A stretch of 64,000 nt of DNA from Clostridia bacterium (GCA_017513245.1 JAFXGK010000010.1:39119-103118); one strand, 5' to 3'; positions 42,493 through 50,902 are shown, numbered from the stretch's first letter. Notes: a model not told the origin generated them from the letters alone. Made by a program: numbers and translations.

Positions 42493-42903
42493 TTATTTGA
42501 TAGACGGTAAAATCTTCTCAACGTCATTATGCGGGCGCGGAATTACGTGTGTTGCGATAATCTCGCCCAGACGAGAAGCCGAGTTAGAGCCGGCCTCAAC
42601 AGCCGATTTAACTGCGCCAACATCGCCACGTACCATAACAGATACGAGTCCGGAACCGATCTTTTCGGTGCCGATGAGCTCAACGTTTGCAGCCTTTACC
42701 ATTGCATCAGCGGCTTCGATAGCAGCTACAAGACCACGAGTCTCAATCATTCCGAGTGCTTCAAGTGACATTTTCTTTACCTCCCTTTTAGGTGTTGTGG
42801 GTTTTACAGTTTCCGCTGCGGGTGCTGCGGCCTTGGGCGCTGCCTTGGGAGCAGCCTTAGGTGCAGACTTTGCGGCGGGAGCTTTTTTCTTAGTTTCTGC
42901 CAT
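42493..42903 (-). CDS. BMC-H shell protein with Ala/Lys/Pro-rich N-extension and an internal start
   Basis: 136 aa. Residues 1-45 are a low-complexity, basic extension ([20 protein letters not shown]...), residues 46-136 a normal BMC-H domain nearly identical to its neighbours. Within the extension the codons for KREVKK read AAA AGG GAG GTA AAG AAA and create a GGGAGG ribosome site 8 bases before the ATG for MSLEALG (42768). A short form of 91 aa is therefore likely besides the long form, which has its own weaker GGAAGG site. Confidence 0.9.
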   Translation of the reverse strand: MAETKKKAPAAKSAPKAAPKAAPKAAAPAAETVKPTTPKREVKKMSLEALGMIETRGLVAAIEAADAMVKAANVELIGTEKIGSGLVSVMVRGDVGAVKSAVEAGSNSASRLGEIIATHVIPRPHNDVEKILPSIK

Positions 42904-42905
42904 GC

Positions 42906-43211
42906 TTACTTACCTTCCTTAGCATTAGCTTTCTTTATACGGGCAGCGCTTACGTTTACTATGCGGGCTGTTTCCTCATGCGGATTTGCAATAACTGCAT
43001 AGGAGCAGGGCTTAATGATTGCGCCTGCAACCGCATTTTCAACCGCCGCGGTAACCGCCGAAACGTTACCCTCTACGATGATGGTTACGAGCCTGCCGCC
43101 GAGTTTTCTTTCCCACGTTACAAATTCTACCTCGGCAGATTTGCACATGATATCAAGACAGTCGACTGCTGCGGTAACGCCCGAAACCTCAACAAGTCCT
43201 AAAGACTTCAT
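42906..43211 (-). CDS. BMC-domain shell protein, divergent BMC-H
   Basis: 101 aa, single BMC domain: [59 protein letters not shown], then [21 protein letters not shown] with a short Lys-rich tail. Clearly different from the three PduA-like copies; it has Cys in [11 protein letters not shown] and KPCSYAV, one of which may lie near the pore. It may add a specialised facet protein. Confidence 0.88.
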   Translation of the reverse strand: MKSLGLVEVSGVTAAVDCLDIMCKSAEVEFVTWERKLGGRLVTIIVEGNVSAVTAAVENAVAGAIIKPCSYAVIANPHEETARIVNVSAARIKKANAKEGK

Positions 43212-43225
43212 ATTTTATCCCCTCT

Positions 43226-43498
43226 TTAGAGCTTCGGTAAGATCTTCTCAACGTCGTTATGGGGACGCGGAATTACGTGGGTAGCTACGAGCTCGCCAAG
43301 ACGAGATGCAGAGTTAGAGCCTGCCTCAACAGCTGCCTTAACGGCGCCAACGTCGCCGCGAACCATAACAGATACGAGTCCGGAACCGATCTTTTCGGTG
43401 CCGATGAGCTCAACCTCTGCTGCCTTTGTCATTGCGTCTGCTGCCTCGATTGCTGCAACAAGACCGCGGGTTTCTACCATTCCAAGTGCTTCTTTCAT
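43226..43498 (-). CDS. BMC-H hexamer shell protein (PduA/PduJ-like)
   Basis: 90 aa from the ATG at 43498 (GGAGG 8 bases upstream). Third near-identical core: [79 protein letters not shown] main facet protein. Confidence 0.95.
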   Translation of the reverse strand: MKEALGMVETRGLVAAIEAADAMTKAAEVELIGTEKIGSGLVSVMVRGDVGAVKAAVEAGSNSASRLGELVATHVIPRPHNDVEKILPKL

Positions 43499-43516
43499 TT
43501 CAGTTTCCTCCAAAAA

Positions 43517-43831
43517 TTAGTTTTTATCAAAACCGCTGAGCTTTAACATATGCTCGGTATCGGGTTCGGTGCTGGTTAAGATGTGCGTTGTTACAACGCC
43601 CGAAACACGGTTTGCGGCTTCTTTTGCAGCCTCGACAGCGGCGGTTACGTTGTCGACCGTGCCTCTGAACTTAACTGCCACTATAAGCGGCACTTTAAGC
43701 GAATCCGGATTGCCGGGCTTGTTTTTATCGAAGTTTTCAACCGTTACGTCGGCAGCCTTGCAGCCTGCATCGCAGGCAACAAACGCGGCAACCAGGCCGT
43801 AAACCTCGATTATTCCGGTAGCCTTTCCCAT
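43517..43831 (-). CDS. BMC-domain shell protein with an inserted loop
   Basis: 104 aa. A single BMC domain (ATGIIEVYGLVAAFVACDAGCKAADVTVENFDKNK...) with a longer loop FDKNKPGNPDSLKVPLIVAVKF in place of the short pore-side turn of PduA and a different C-terminus (HILTSTEPDTEHMLKLSGF). Probably a minor hexamer type. The first shell gene after the alcohol dehydrogenase. Confidence 0.88.
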   Translation of the reverse strand: MGKATGIIEVYGLVAAFVACDAGCKAADVTVENFDKNKPGNPDSLKVPLIVAVKFRGTVDNVTAAVEAAKEAANRVSGVVTTHILTSTEPDTEHMLKLSGFDKN

Positions 43832-43839
43832 AAGCCCAC

Positions 43840-45033
43840 CTACTTATTAACGACTGCAATCTTAAGACCGGTCATTGCAAGGTTGGTCTTAAATGCCTCG
43901 TCAATCTGTTCGAGCGGGAACTTATCGGTGATAAGGTCGCTCATCGGAAGGCCTATTCCCTTTGCTCTCTTCAAGAAGTCAAAGGTTGTTGCGTAGTCAC
44001 GCAGGGTGTAAACCCAGGAGCCTACCGTTGTAATCTCCTTCGAGCATATGTCGAAGTGAGGATTGATGGTGGCGTCACCACCGTTGATGAAGAAGCCAAG
44101 CTCGCAAAGTCCGCCGCCGTTGCGGATGAACTTATAGATGTTGGCGTGTGCAACGGGCGAGCCTGTGCACTGGAATGCGAAGTCTGCATAGTAGCCGCCG
44201 AAGGCGTTCTTTACGCCGTCAGCCAGGGCTTCGATTCCCTTGTGGTCCTTGAAGTTAACGGTCTGGGTTGCGCCCAGTCTCTTTGCGAAGTCAAGACGCT
44301 TCTGCTCGCCGTCAACCGCAACGATATTTTCAATGCCCATTGTACGGAGAACTGCGATACAGATAAGACCTATCGGTCCGCAGCCCTGAACTACAACGCG
44401 GCTGTTGAAGCGGAGGATTCCCGTGGTCTTGGCACGCTCAACAGCGTGGATAAGAACTGCACAGGGCTCGATAAGAATACGAGAATCTAAATCGAGGTCG
44501 CTTACGTTAAATACGGTCGAGCCGCCGCGAACAAGTATGTAATCGCTGAACCAACCGTTTAAATGAACGTTGTCATCGGGGAGCAGGCCATATACGTCTG
44601 CGCCGCCAACGTTCTGCTTATTGAGATCGAACATTGTGATGTCGGGGTTATCCTTGAAGATCATGCAGGTAACAACCTTGTCTCCGATCTTTAAGGGCTT
44701 TCCTGCGCTGTCGACCTTAACGTTTTTACCCATCTTAACGATCTCGCCGGTGCCTTCGTGGCCGAGGGCTACGGGAATAAGACCGAAGGGGTCACGCTTA
44801 TACTCGTGGGCGTCGGTGCCGCAGATGCCGCAGCCTTCAACCTTTACGAGTATGTCGTCGTCGCCTACCTGAGGCATGGGATACTCTTTAATCTCGATTT
44901 TCTCAAGACCGGTGAGCATTGCCACCTTGGCAGTTGCAGGAATGTTTCCGGCCGAAGCAAGAGCGGAGGTGCCGCCCATACCTTCGAGGACCTGTCTGAC
45001 GATCTGTTCGATATTTGCCGAATTAATATCCAT
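43840..45033 (-). CDS. Zinc-type alcohol dehydrogenase with encapsulation peptide
   Basis: 397 aa. Medium-chain dehydrogenase with catalytic zinc ligands CGICGTDAHEYKRD and GHEGTGEI and the NAD fold VVVQGCGPIGLICIAVLRTMG. The N-terminal 20 residues (ANIEQIVRQVLEGM) form an amphipathic encapsulation helix, followed by an Ala/Ser linker. It would reduce propionaldehyde to 1-propanol inside the shell, recycling NADH from the aldehyde dehydrogenase. Unlike the usual iron-type PduQ it is a zinc MDR enzyme; lactaldehyde reduction is an alternative role. Confidence 0.88.
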   Translation of the reverse strand: MDINSANIEQIVRQVLEGMGGTSALASAGNIPATAKVAMLTGLEKIEIKEYPMPQVGDDDILVKVEGCGICGTDAHEYKRDPFGLIPVALGHEGTGEIVKMGKNVKVDSAGKPLKIGDKVVTCMIFKDNPDITMFDLNKQNVGGADVYGLLPDDNVHLNGWFSDYILVRGGSTVFNVSDLDLDSRILIEPCAVLIHAVERAKTTGILRFNSRVVVQGCGPIGLICIAVLRTMGIENIVAVDGEQKRLDFAKRLGATQTVNFKDHKGIEALADGVKNAFGGYYADFAFQCTGSPVAHANIYKFIRNGGGLCELGFFINGGDATINPHFDICSKEITTVGSWVYTLRDYATTFDFLKRAKGIGLPMSDLITDKFPLEQIDEAFKTNLAMTGLKIAVVNK

Positions 45034-45053
45034 TAAATATCTCTGCCTTTCTT

Positions 45054-45530
45054 TTAAAAGCTTCTGCTTTCAAATACTTTTTTACCGTACTCGGCAAGGG
45101 CCGTATCCTGGGCTTCGGTACCTCCGCTTACGCCGAGGCCGCCTATAAGCTCGCCCTTTTTATTGTAAAGGGGCTCGCCGCCGCCGAAGATAACAATCTT
45201 GCCGCCGTTTGTAAACTGAATACCGTAAAGTGAGCCGCCCGGCTCGGCAAGCTTTTTGAGCTTGCTTGTAGACATTTTAAGCGACACAACGGTATACGCC
45301 TTGCCGAAGGCGATATCGTAGCTGGCGATGAAGGAATCATCCATACATTCAACCATCACGGGGTTGGCGCCCTTATTGGATATTGCCACCACCGCGTTTA
45401 CGCCCATCTCGCGAGCCTTTTCCCTAACCTTTTCGGAAAGGCGTCGGGCCGCTGACAGCGTCATATCCGTTTGCGGCTTTATACTGTCTACTACGGTATC
45501 AACAATGGAGTTTATGGTTTTTTCATCCAT
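45054..45530 (-). CDS. GlcG/HbpS-type (PduO C-terminal-like) protein with encapsulation peptide
   Basis: 158 aa from the ATG at 45530 (GGTGGAG upstream; a GTG at 45542 is less likely). Residues 1-18 (KTINSIVDTVVDSIK) look like an encapsulation peptide. The rest is a GlcG/DUF336 domain (TLSAARRLSEKVREKAREMGVNAVVAISNKG, LGVSGGTEAQD) as in the C-terminal half of PduO, known to bind haem or cofactors. The adenosyltransferase half of PduO is absent, which fits a B12-independent pathway. Confidence 0.85.
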   Translation of the reverse strand: MDEKTINSIVDTVVDSIKPQTDMTLSAARRLSEKVREKAREMGVNAVVAISNKGANPVMVECMDDSFIASYDIAFGKAYTVVSLKMSTSKLKKLAEPGGSLYGIQFTNGGKIVIFGGGEPLYNKKGELIGGLGVSGGTEAQDTALAEYGKKVFESRSF

Positions 45531-45542
45531 TAGCTCCACCAC

Positions 45543-46343
45543 TTATTTTCCGAGCTGCTCGATAACACGCTTGGTGATCTCTGCAACGAGGTCGGCATCC
45601 TTGCCGCCGCAGTTGCCACTGCAGTTACCGCCGCAGCCGTGGCAGCTGGGCTGACCGTTCTTAGCGTTTGCGCAGAGGTCGGCCGGGTGCTTACCCTTCA
45701 TGCCGAACTGACGACGGATTTCATACAGACGCTGAACCTGTGCGTCGGAGAGCTCCTTCGGGCCGCCAAGCTGCTTCGAGATGTAGAGAAGCTTTGCATA
45801 GAACTCAACGGATTCCATCTTGTGGTATGCGTTAAGCAGAGAATCGGAGAAGGTAAGTGCACCGTGGTTTTCAAGTAAAACTGCATCGAAGTGCTGAACG
45901 TACTTGGAAACTGCATCCGGAATCTCCTCGGTGGAGGGGGTGCCGTACTCAGCGATCGGAACACAACCAAGAGCAATTACTGCCTCGGGCATGATGGGCT
46001 GAGTAAGCGGAATGCCTGCAATAGCAAAGCCGGTTGCATACAGCGGATGAGCGTGAACTACCGAGTTAACGTCGGGACGCTCCTTATATACTCTCATGTG
46101 CATCTTGATTTCGGACGAGGGCTTGAAGCCGGGGTTGGCCTGTAAAACCTTACCGTCACGGTCTACCTTACAGATGAACTCGGGGGTCATAAAGCCCTTG
46201 GAAACACCTGTGGGGGTGCAGAGAAATTCGTTGTCGTTAAGCTTTACGGAGATGTTGCCGTCGTTGGAAGCAACCATGCCCTGATTGTAGATACGCTTAC
46301 CGATCTCACAAATTTGTTTTTTGATTTCGTATTCGCTTGCCAT
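45543..46343 (-). CDS. fucA: L-fuculose-phosphate aldolase, BMC-targeted, with Cys-rich linker
   Basis: 266 aa class II aldolase. Zinc ligands are visible in VVHAHPLY (His pair near 98-100) and ENHGALTF (His near 159), with the catalytic acid in GFKPSSEIKMH. It splits fuculose- or rhamnulose-1-phosphate to DHAP and L-lactaldehyde. The C-terminus is unusual: a Cys-rich run (CHGCGGNCSGNCGG) joins the fold to DADLVAEITKRVIEQLGK, an encapsulation-peptide-like helix, so the enzyme should be drawn into the shell. This is typical of fucose/rhamnose microcompartments (GRM5, planctomycetal type). Confidence 0.92.
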   Translation of the reverse strand: MASEYEIKKQICEIGKRIYNQGMVASNDGNISVKLNDNEFLCTPTGVSKGFMTPEFICKVDRDGKVLQANPGFKPSSEIKMHMRVYKERPDVNSVVHAHPLYATGFAIAGIPLTQPIMPEAVIALGCVPIAEYGTPSTEEIPDAVSKYVQHFDAVLLENHGALTFSDSLLNAYHKMESVEFYAKLLYISKQLGGPKELSDAQVQRLYEIRRQFGMKGKHPADLCANAKNGQPSCHGCGGNCSGNCGGKDADLVAEITKRVIEQLGK

Positions 46344-46388
46344 AACATAAAACTCCTTTTTTTGGAAATTTTTTATTTTTACATATAA

Positions 46389-46417
46389 ATCTTAGCACAA
46401 TCACACAGAAAAGTCAA
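46389..46417 (-). promoter_or_regulatory. Promoter of the fucA-to-pduL operon with shared 13-bp element
   Basis: Minus-strand TTGACT (46417-46412), 17 bp, TAAGAT (46394-46389). GTTTTGTGTTGAC (46425-46413) covers the -35 and is identical to bases in the 50.6-kb promoter, a likely common operator. Confidence 0.75.
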
Positions 46418-46454
46418 CACAAAACCGATAAAAAATCTTTGTTTTTGTTGTTTT

Positions 46455-46889
46455 TTAGTCTTTTTCGCTTGGTTTTTTAAGAAATTCTATCAATTCGGGT
46501 ATTCCCTTGCCTGTAAGACTGTCGATTATGAAGACCTTTTCGCATCCCGAAAGCCTGAGCCAGCGTTCTGCGCGCTCGGTGCTATGGCCCTCACGATAGG
46601 TCACGATGCCAACAACCTCACGGTTTACCATGCAGGTTATGTTTGGCGGGTAGAGTGAATAGGGCTCGTCGGCTGCGAGCAGAAGGCCTACTACGTCGGC
46701 CTCATAAGAATAGAGGCAGAGCGCAGCGCCGAGGCCCGCGTTTTCGGCGTACTCACCCGGGGTGTCAATAAGCCAGTCGTCATAGCTTATGTACTGGGTT
46801 TTGTGATAGGCGACCTTTATGCCCTTAAGCGCTTGGGAGAGGGTTGTTTTTCCCGCTCCGCTGCGGCCTATCAAAATCAGTTTGCGCAT
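46455..46889 (-). CDS. pduV: PduV/EutP-like GTPase
   Basis: 144 aa P-loop protein: GRSGAGKTTL (Walker A near residue 8), DTPGEY (G3) and a CMVNREVVGIVTYRE segment. EutP/PduV-family proteins are associated with microcompartment movement or a kinase-like role. The start overlaps the PduU stop (TAATG). It ends the first half of the locus, and the next promoter follows within 110 bases. Confidence 0.9.
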   Translation of the reverse strand: MRKLILIGRSGAGKTTLSQALKGIKVAYHKTQYISYDDWLIDTPGEYAENAGLGAALCLYSYEADVVGLLLAADEPYSLYPPNITCMVNREVVGIVTYREGHSTERAERWLRLSGCEKVFIIDSLTGKGIPELIEFLKKPSEKD

Positions 46890-47266
46890 TAGGTCTTGGT
46901 TATATCACAGACCGAGAAGCCAAGCTTCTGTTTTGCGTAGTCACACACCGCCGCAAGCGACGACTCGACCTGCGACACCGTGCCGGTTACTATTACCGTT
47001 CCGCTAAAACGGTCTACAAAGCCAAGCTCGGCGCCCGAAGATTTTATCGCGATGTCACCCGCTATTATTGCGGTTTCGCTCGGGCTTAAGGTCAGAATAC
47101 CTATCGCGCTGCGACTGTAGTCGACCGCGGGATCAAGACCCAGCTTTTTATAAAGAATCTCGTCGGGGTTTGCTATGATGTGCGCTATGGTTATCTGCTT
47201 ACCGGGAACGAGCTCTTGAATAATTCTGGTCTTGCCCTCGCCTGACGGCAAATTATCAAAATTCAC
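46889..47266 (-). CDS. pduU: PduU/EutS-like circularly permuted BMC shell protein
   Basis: 125 aa. RIIQELVPGKQITIAHIIANP at the N-terminus and SAIGILTLSPSETAIIAGDIAIKSSGAELGFVDRFSGTVIVTGTVSQVESSL are diagnostic of the permuted hexamers with a beta-barrel plug over the pore. GTG start at 47266, AGGAGG 11 bases upstream (slightly long spacing). Gene order activase-pduU-pduV is usual in such loci. Confidence 0.93.
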   Translation of the reverse strand: MNFDNLPSGEGKTRIIQELVPGKQITIAHIIANPDEILYKKLGLDPAVDYSRSAIGILTLSPSETAIIAGDIAIKSSGAELGFVDRFSGTVIVTGTVSQVESSLAAVCDYAKQKLGFSVCDITKT

Positions 47267-47273
47267 TGGTTTT

Positions 47274-48062
47274 CTAACCTCCTATCTTGCCTTCGAGTCC
47301 GTAAGAGCACACTACCTTTAAGAGTCCCTCCATCTGCTCCGTCGGGGGCGGAGTGAGGTGCGCCAGGGTGTACTCTCGCGAGAGTCCGGCGTATTTATCC
47401 TGTCCTATTCGGTGATAGGGCAAAATATGCATTTCGTTTACGCCCGGCAGGCTCGATGCAAACCGCGCTATGGCGGCAATCTCATCTGCCGTGTCGTTGA
47501 AGCCGGGGATTACCGGCGTTCTTACTATCAGATGCGTTCCGCTTTTGGCTATGCGGAGCGCATTTTCAAGTATCAGTTCGTTGGGTTTCGTTGTGTATTC
47601 CTTATGCTTGGCACTGTCGATGTGCTTTATATCCATAAGGAAGGTGTCGATATAGGGAAGCAACTTCTCAATCGTTGAGAAGGGGGCAAACGCCGTCGAT
47701 TCGACCGCCGTTGTGATGCCGTTTTGCTTGGCGGCTTTAAGCAGCGCCAGAGCAAATTCGGGCTGCATTAACATCTCGCCGCCCGAAAGGGTTAGTCCCC
47801 CTCCGCTTCGGCGATAGTAGATGCGGTCTTTTATAACCGTTTGCATTACCTCTTCGACCGTTACGTCGCGGCCAACCGTTTTGACCGTTCCGTTTTGGGT
47901 CATCTTTTCAATCTCATACGATTGCGATTCCGGATTACAGCACCAGCGGCAGCGAAGAGGACAGCCCTTTAAGAAGACTATCGTTCGGACGCCGGGACCG
48001 TCATGGACCGAGAAACGCTGAATGTCGAAGATCCTTCCCCTTACATTCAGTATTTCATCCAT
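47274..48062 (-). CDS. Glycyl-radical enzyme activating protein (radical SAM), short form
   Basis: 262 aa. The radical-SAM CxxxCxxC is in CPLRCRWC (near residues 34-41), with the usual IQRFSVHDGPGVRT opening and LSGGEMLMQ. It installs the glycyl radical on the adjoining dehydratase. Most GRE activases have a ferredoxin-like insert with extra Cys motifs after CNPE; here CCNPESQSYEIEKMTQNG runs straight to VTVEEVMQTV, so the auxiliary clusters appear absent. Its ATG overlaps the dehydratase stop (TAATG). Confidence 0.93.
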   Translation of the reverse strand: MDEILNVRGRIFDIQRFSVHDGPGVRTIVFLKGCPLRCRWCCNPESQSYEIEKMTQNGTVKTVGRDVTVEEVMQTVIKDRIYYRRSGGGLTLSGGEMLMQPEFALALLKAAKQNGITTAVESTAFAPFSTIEKLLPYIDTFLMDIKHIDSAKHKEYTTKPNELILENALRIAKSGTHLIVRTPVIPGFNDTADEIAAIARFASSLPGVNEMHILPYHRIGQDKYAGLSREYTLAHLTPPPTEQMEGLLKVVCSYGLEGKIGG

Positions 48063-50590
48063 TAAAATCCTCCCTGCTCGGTTCTGTTTATAATGTCCTC
48101 CTGCAGTGAGCGCGAAAGGGTTGTAAACAGGGCGCTGTAGCCTGCAACTCGAACAACCAGCGAACGGTATTTGTCGGGGTTGCGCTGAGCGTCGCGCAGT
48201 GTTTCACGCGAGACTACGTTAAACTGCATATGGCTTCCCTTCTGGTCGAAGTATCCGCGAATGAGGGCTACAAAGCTCTCAAGTCCGCTCTCGCCTGCCA
48301 GTGCCGACGGGTGGAACTTCATATTAAATAGGGTGCCGTTGGAGGCAATATAGTGGTCGAGTCGCGACACGGAGTTTGCCGATGCGGTGGGACCGTTTAC
48401 GTCACGGCCGGCCGCAGGCGAAACACCGTCAGCCACCGGAGTATAGGCCAGTCGGCCGTCGGGGGTGGCGCCGGTCTGTGCGCCGAGAGGAACGTTTGCC
48501 GATACGGGATAAAGTCCCGCCTGGTAGATGCCGCCGCGCGGATTTTTATATCCCTCGAGCGGACGTGTGTAGGTATAAGCTACGTCACGGGCAAACATAT
48601 CTATCTCTTTTATATCGTTGCCGTATTTGGGAAGGGCGGTTATCATCGACAGCATTTCGTCGTAGCGCGCCTTCTTATCGGCTGAGCAGGTGTTCTCGCG
48701 AACAACGTTATATATATTATGTATATCCTGCTCCTCAAGCTTTTTGCCCTGGGCCAGCAGTTCACGTGCAACCTGCTCGGTCATACGGTGTGCTGCGTGG
48801 GAGTCGAGTTCCTTGCCGAAGTTGTTATCGAGCGCTTCGGAAAGTTCCTCGAGGGTGAACTTCTTCTCTTCGTATACCAGCGTCTTCACTGCCCAGAGCG
48901 CATCGGCCATATTGGCGATACCAAAGCCCTGCGGGCCCGTGAAGTTATAAACCGCGCCGCCTTCCTGCAAGCTCTTGCCGCGGCCGATACAATCTTCAAC
49001 CATCGAGGATTGGAACGGAAGCGGACAACGCTCGGCGTGGGCCTGATCGATAGCGTTATCGGCGTTTACGAGAAGCTCGATAAAGTAGTTCATCTGCGCC
49101 TTGTAGGCATCATAGAATTTTTCAAAGGTAGTAAGCTCGGAGAGCGCTCCGGTCTTGGGGCCAATCTGTACGCCCTTATCGACACCGTTGGAGAAAACCA
49201 TTTCGAGCGGACGGCACATATTAAAGAATGCGGCGTCGTGCCAACCGTCGGTCTTGCCCGACTTTTGCGGCTCTACGCAACCGATTATGTTGTAGTCACG
49301 CGCGTCCTCAAGGGTAAGTCCTCGGCTTTGGAGCGAGGGGATGATTACCTCGTCGTTATAATAGGCCGGAAGACCTACGCCGGTACGGGTAAGGCGAGCC
49401 GCCTTTTTAAGAAACTCGTGGGGAGTTCCGTTCCATACGCGGACCGAGAAGGACGGCTGCGGAAGCAGCACGTGCATCGTGGCCTCAATGGACATAAAGG
49501 AAAGGTCGTTCGTGGCGTCGTTTCCGTATTTGTCCTGACCGCCGGCTATAAGGTTTTGGAAGAGGCTGTAGCCTGCAAAACCCTCGGCCGATGCGGCGTC
49601 GCGAACCTTATTTAAATCGTTAAGCTTAACCCAGATGCAGTCCATAAGCTCCTGTGCGAACTCGCGGGTTATCTTGCCTGCATCCAAATCAGCCTTGTAG
49701 TAGGGATACATATACTGGTCAAAGCGGCCGGGCGAAATGCTGTGTCCGCTCGATTCAACCTGCAGCAGCATCTGTACGAACCAGAAGGACTGGCAGGCCT
49801 CGTAGAACGAGGTCGCGCCCTCGCGAGGTACGCGAGCACAGTTTTCGCTTATCTTTATGAGTTCAGCCTTTCGGGCTGCGTCCTGCTCCCTCGCGGCCAT
49901 CTCTCTTGCAAGGTCGCTGTAGCGCTTGGCATAGAGCGAGGCGGCCTCGCAGCTGAGGATTACTGCGCCGAGGAAGTGATGGCGCTTTGCATAATCGCCG
50001 TCACCCTTTGAGAGCTCGGACAGAGCCTTTGCGGCCTCAGCCTTGATTCCGTCAAAGCCGATGCGAAGCACCTTTGCGTAATCTACCGTTACGTGGCCGA
50101 TGCCGTTGTAGTAGTAGTTTCCGGGGGTGAAGATGTTATGCTCAACCGCCAGCGACGCCTCGGGGGCCATATAGGCTGTGGCAAGTTCGCTTGTGGTCTT
50201 GCCCTTCCAGTATTTGTAGACCTCGTGAAGGGTCTTTTTGGTTTCTTCCGAAATATAAAACGGATCGGCGGGTCGCTTTTCAACCGTGTCAAACTCCGAT
50301 TCGAGCCACTCGAACGAGTACTCGGGGAAGACCTGACAGCCGCGGGCGCTCTTGGTTGCGCTGCCGACTATCAGCTCATCGGGGCGAATTACTATCGGTA
50401 TGTTCTTTACGATGTGGTAAAACGCCTTAGCCCTGCGAACGTTTATGGGTTCGCCCTCGGTCTCTTTATATGATTCGGTTAAAAGCACCGCACGCTCTGC
50501 CTCGATTTCGGGCAGATGGTCATAAAGTGCAGAAATCAGTCTATCGATTCTTTCCGATTTCTTTATATCCTGCGTGTAATATTCGCTCAT
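48062..50590 (-). CDS. Glycyl-radical diol dehydratase (1,2-propanediol dehydratase type)
   Basis: 842 aa from the ATG at 50590 (GGGAGG upstream; a farther ATG includes that site). The thiyl Cys is residue 438 in IIGCVEPQKSG with Glu440, and the radical Gly is residue 817 in RVAGYSALF. It converts 1,2-propanediol to propionaldehyde without B12. Choline TMA-lyase and glycerol dehydratase share the fold; the fucose aldolase, PduT/PduS and EP-tagged enzymes in the locus favour propanediol. There is no obvious N-terminal encapsulation peptide. First gene of the locus. Confidence 0.88.
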   Translation of the reverse strand: MSEYYTQDIKKSERIDRLISALYDHLPEIEAERAVLLTESYKETEGEPINVRRAKAFYHIVKNIPIVIRPDELIVGSATKSARGCQVFPEYSFEWLESEFDTVEKRPADPFYISEETKKTLHEVYKYWKGKTTSELATAYMAPEASLAVEHNIFTPGNYYYNGIGHVTVDYAKVLRIGFDGIKAEAAKALSELSKGDGDYAKRHHFLGAVILSCEAASLYAKRYSDLAREMAAREQDAARKAELIKISENCARVPREGATSFYEACQSFWFVQMLLQVESSGHSISPGRFDQYMYPYYKADLDAGKITREFAQELMDCIWVKLNDLNKVRDAASAEGFAGYSLFQNLIAGGQDKYGNDATNDLSFMSIEATMHVLLPQPSFSVRVWNGTPHEFLKKAARLTRTGVGLPAYYNDEVIIPSLQSRGLTLEDARDYNIIGCVEPQKSGKTDGWHDAAFFNMCRPLEMVFSNGVDKGVQIGPKTGALSELTTFEKFYDAYKAQMNYFIELLVNADNAIDQAHAERCPLPFQSSMVEDCIGRGKSLQEGGAVYNFTGPQGFGIANMADALWAVKTLVYEEKKFTLEELSEALDNNFGKELDSHAAHRMTEQVARELLAQGKKLEEQDIHNIYNVVRENTCSADKKARYDEMLSMITALPKYGNDIKEIDMFARDVAYTYTRPLEGYKNPRGGIYQAGLYPVSANVPLGAQTGATPDGRLAYTPVADGVSPAAGRDVNGPTASANSVSRLDHYIASNGTLFNMKFHPSALAGESGLESFVALIRGYFDQKGSHMQFNVVSRETLRDAQRNPDKYRSLVVRVAGYSALFTTLSRSLQEDIINRTEQGGF

Positions 50591-50620
50591 TCGGATACCT
50601 CCCGACATTAATCTATACTA

Positions 50621-50649
50621 ATGTTACACCAAAACAACACATTTGTCAA
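50621..50649 (-). promoter_or_regulatory. Promoter of the dehydratase operon with shared 13-bp element
   Basis: Minus-strand TTGACA (50649-50644), 17 bp, TAACAT (50626-50621). The element GTTTTGTGTTGAC (50657-50645) is the same as at the fucA promoter; a second TTGTTTTG lies in the spacer. Confidence 0.78.
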
Positions 50650-50792
50650 CACAAAACAAACAAAAATAAAGAAAATCTCAATAAAAACAAGAAATTTTAA
50701 GGTGTTTTTGCCCACTTTTGGCAACATTGGGAATGTTTATTTGCGTTTCATTACCTTTTTTATGAAAATTTTATTCTCGCGTCCGCGCGCGC

Positions 50793-50821
50793 TTGACTTT
50801 TTATATATAAGGTACTAAAAT
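50793..50821 (+). promoter_or_regulatory. hppA promoter
   Basis: TTGACT, 17 bp, TAAAAT; leader about 75 nt. Confidence 0.65.
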
Positions 50822-50902
50822 AATTTTACGGTACTTTGAGATGTTGAGTTGTCCGTGCTTGCGGCGGCTTTGCCGCAATAATCCTTAAAAGGAGAGACAA
50901 AA

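Larger units (their letters stand above)
50591..50902. other. Intergenic region between divergent dehydratase and hppA promoters
   Basis: AT-rich. It holds the dehydratase promoter (50621-50649), the hppA promoter (50793-50821) and a TTGCGGC / GCCGCAA hairpin around 50858-50877 in the hppA leader. Nothing else recognised between 50660 and 50790. Confidence 0.55.

Noticed and set aside
42188-43513. Assembly duplication of BMC-H genes
   Set aside because: The three PduA-like copies differ at many synonymous sites and in their flanks, so they are true tandem paralogues.
48062-50590. Choline TMA-lyase (CutC)
   Set aside because: The radical and Cys motifs are shared by several glycyl-radical enzymes, but FucA, PduT and PduS in the locus and the short activase argue for the propanediol type. 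A tree would decide.
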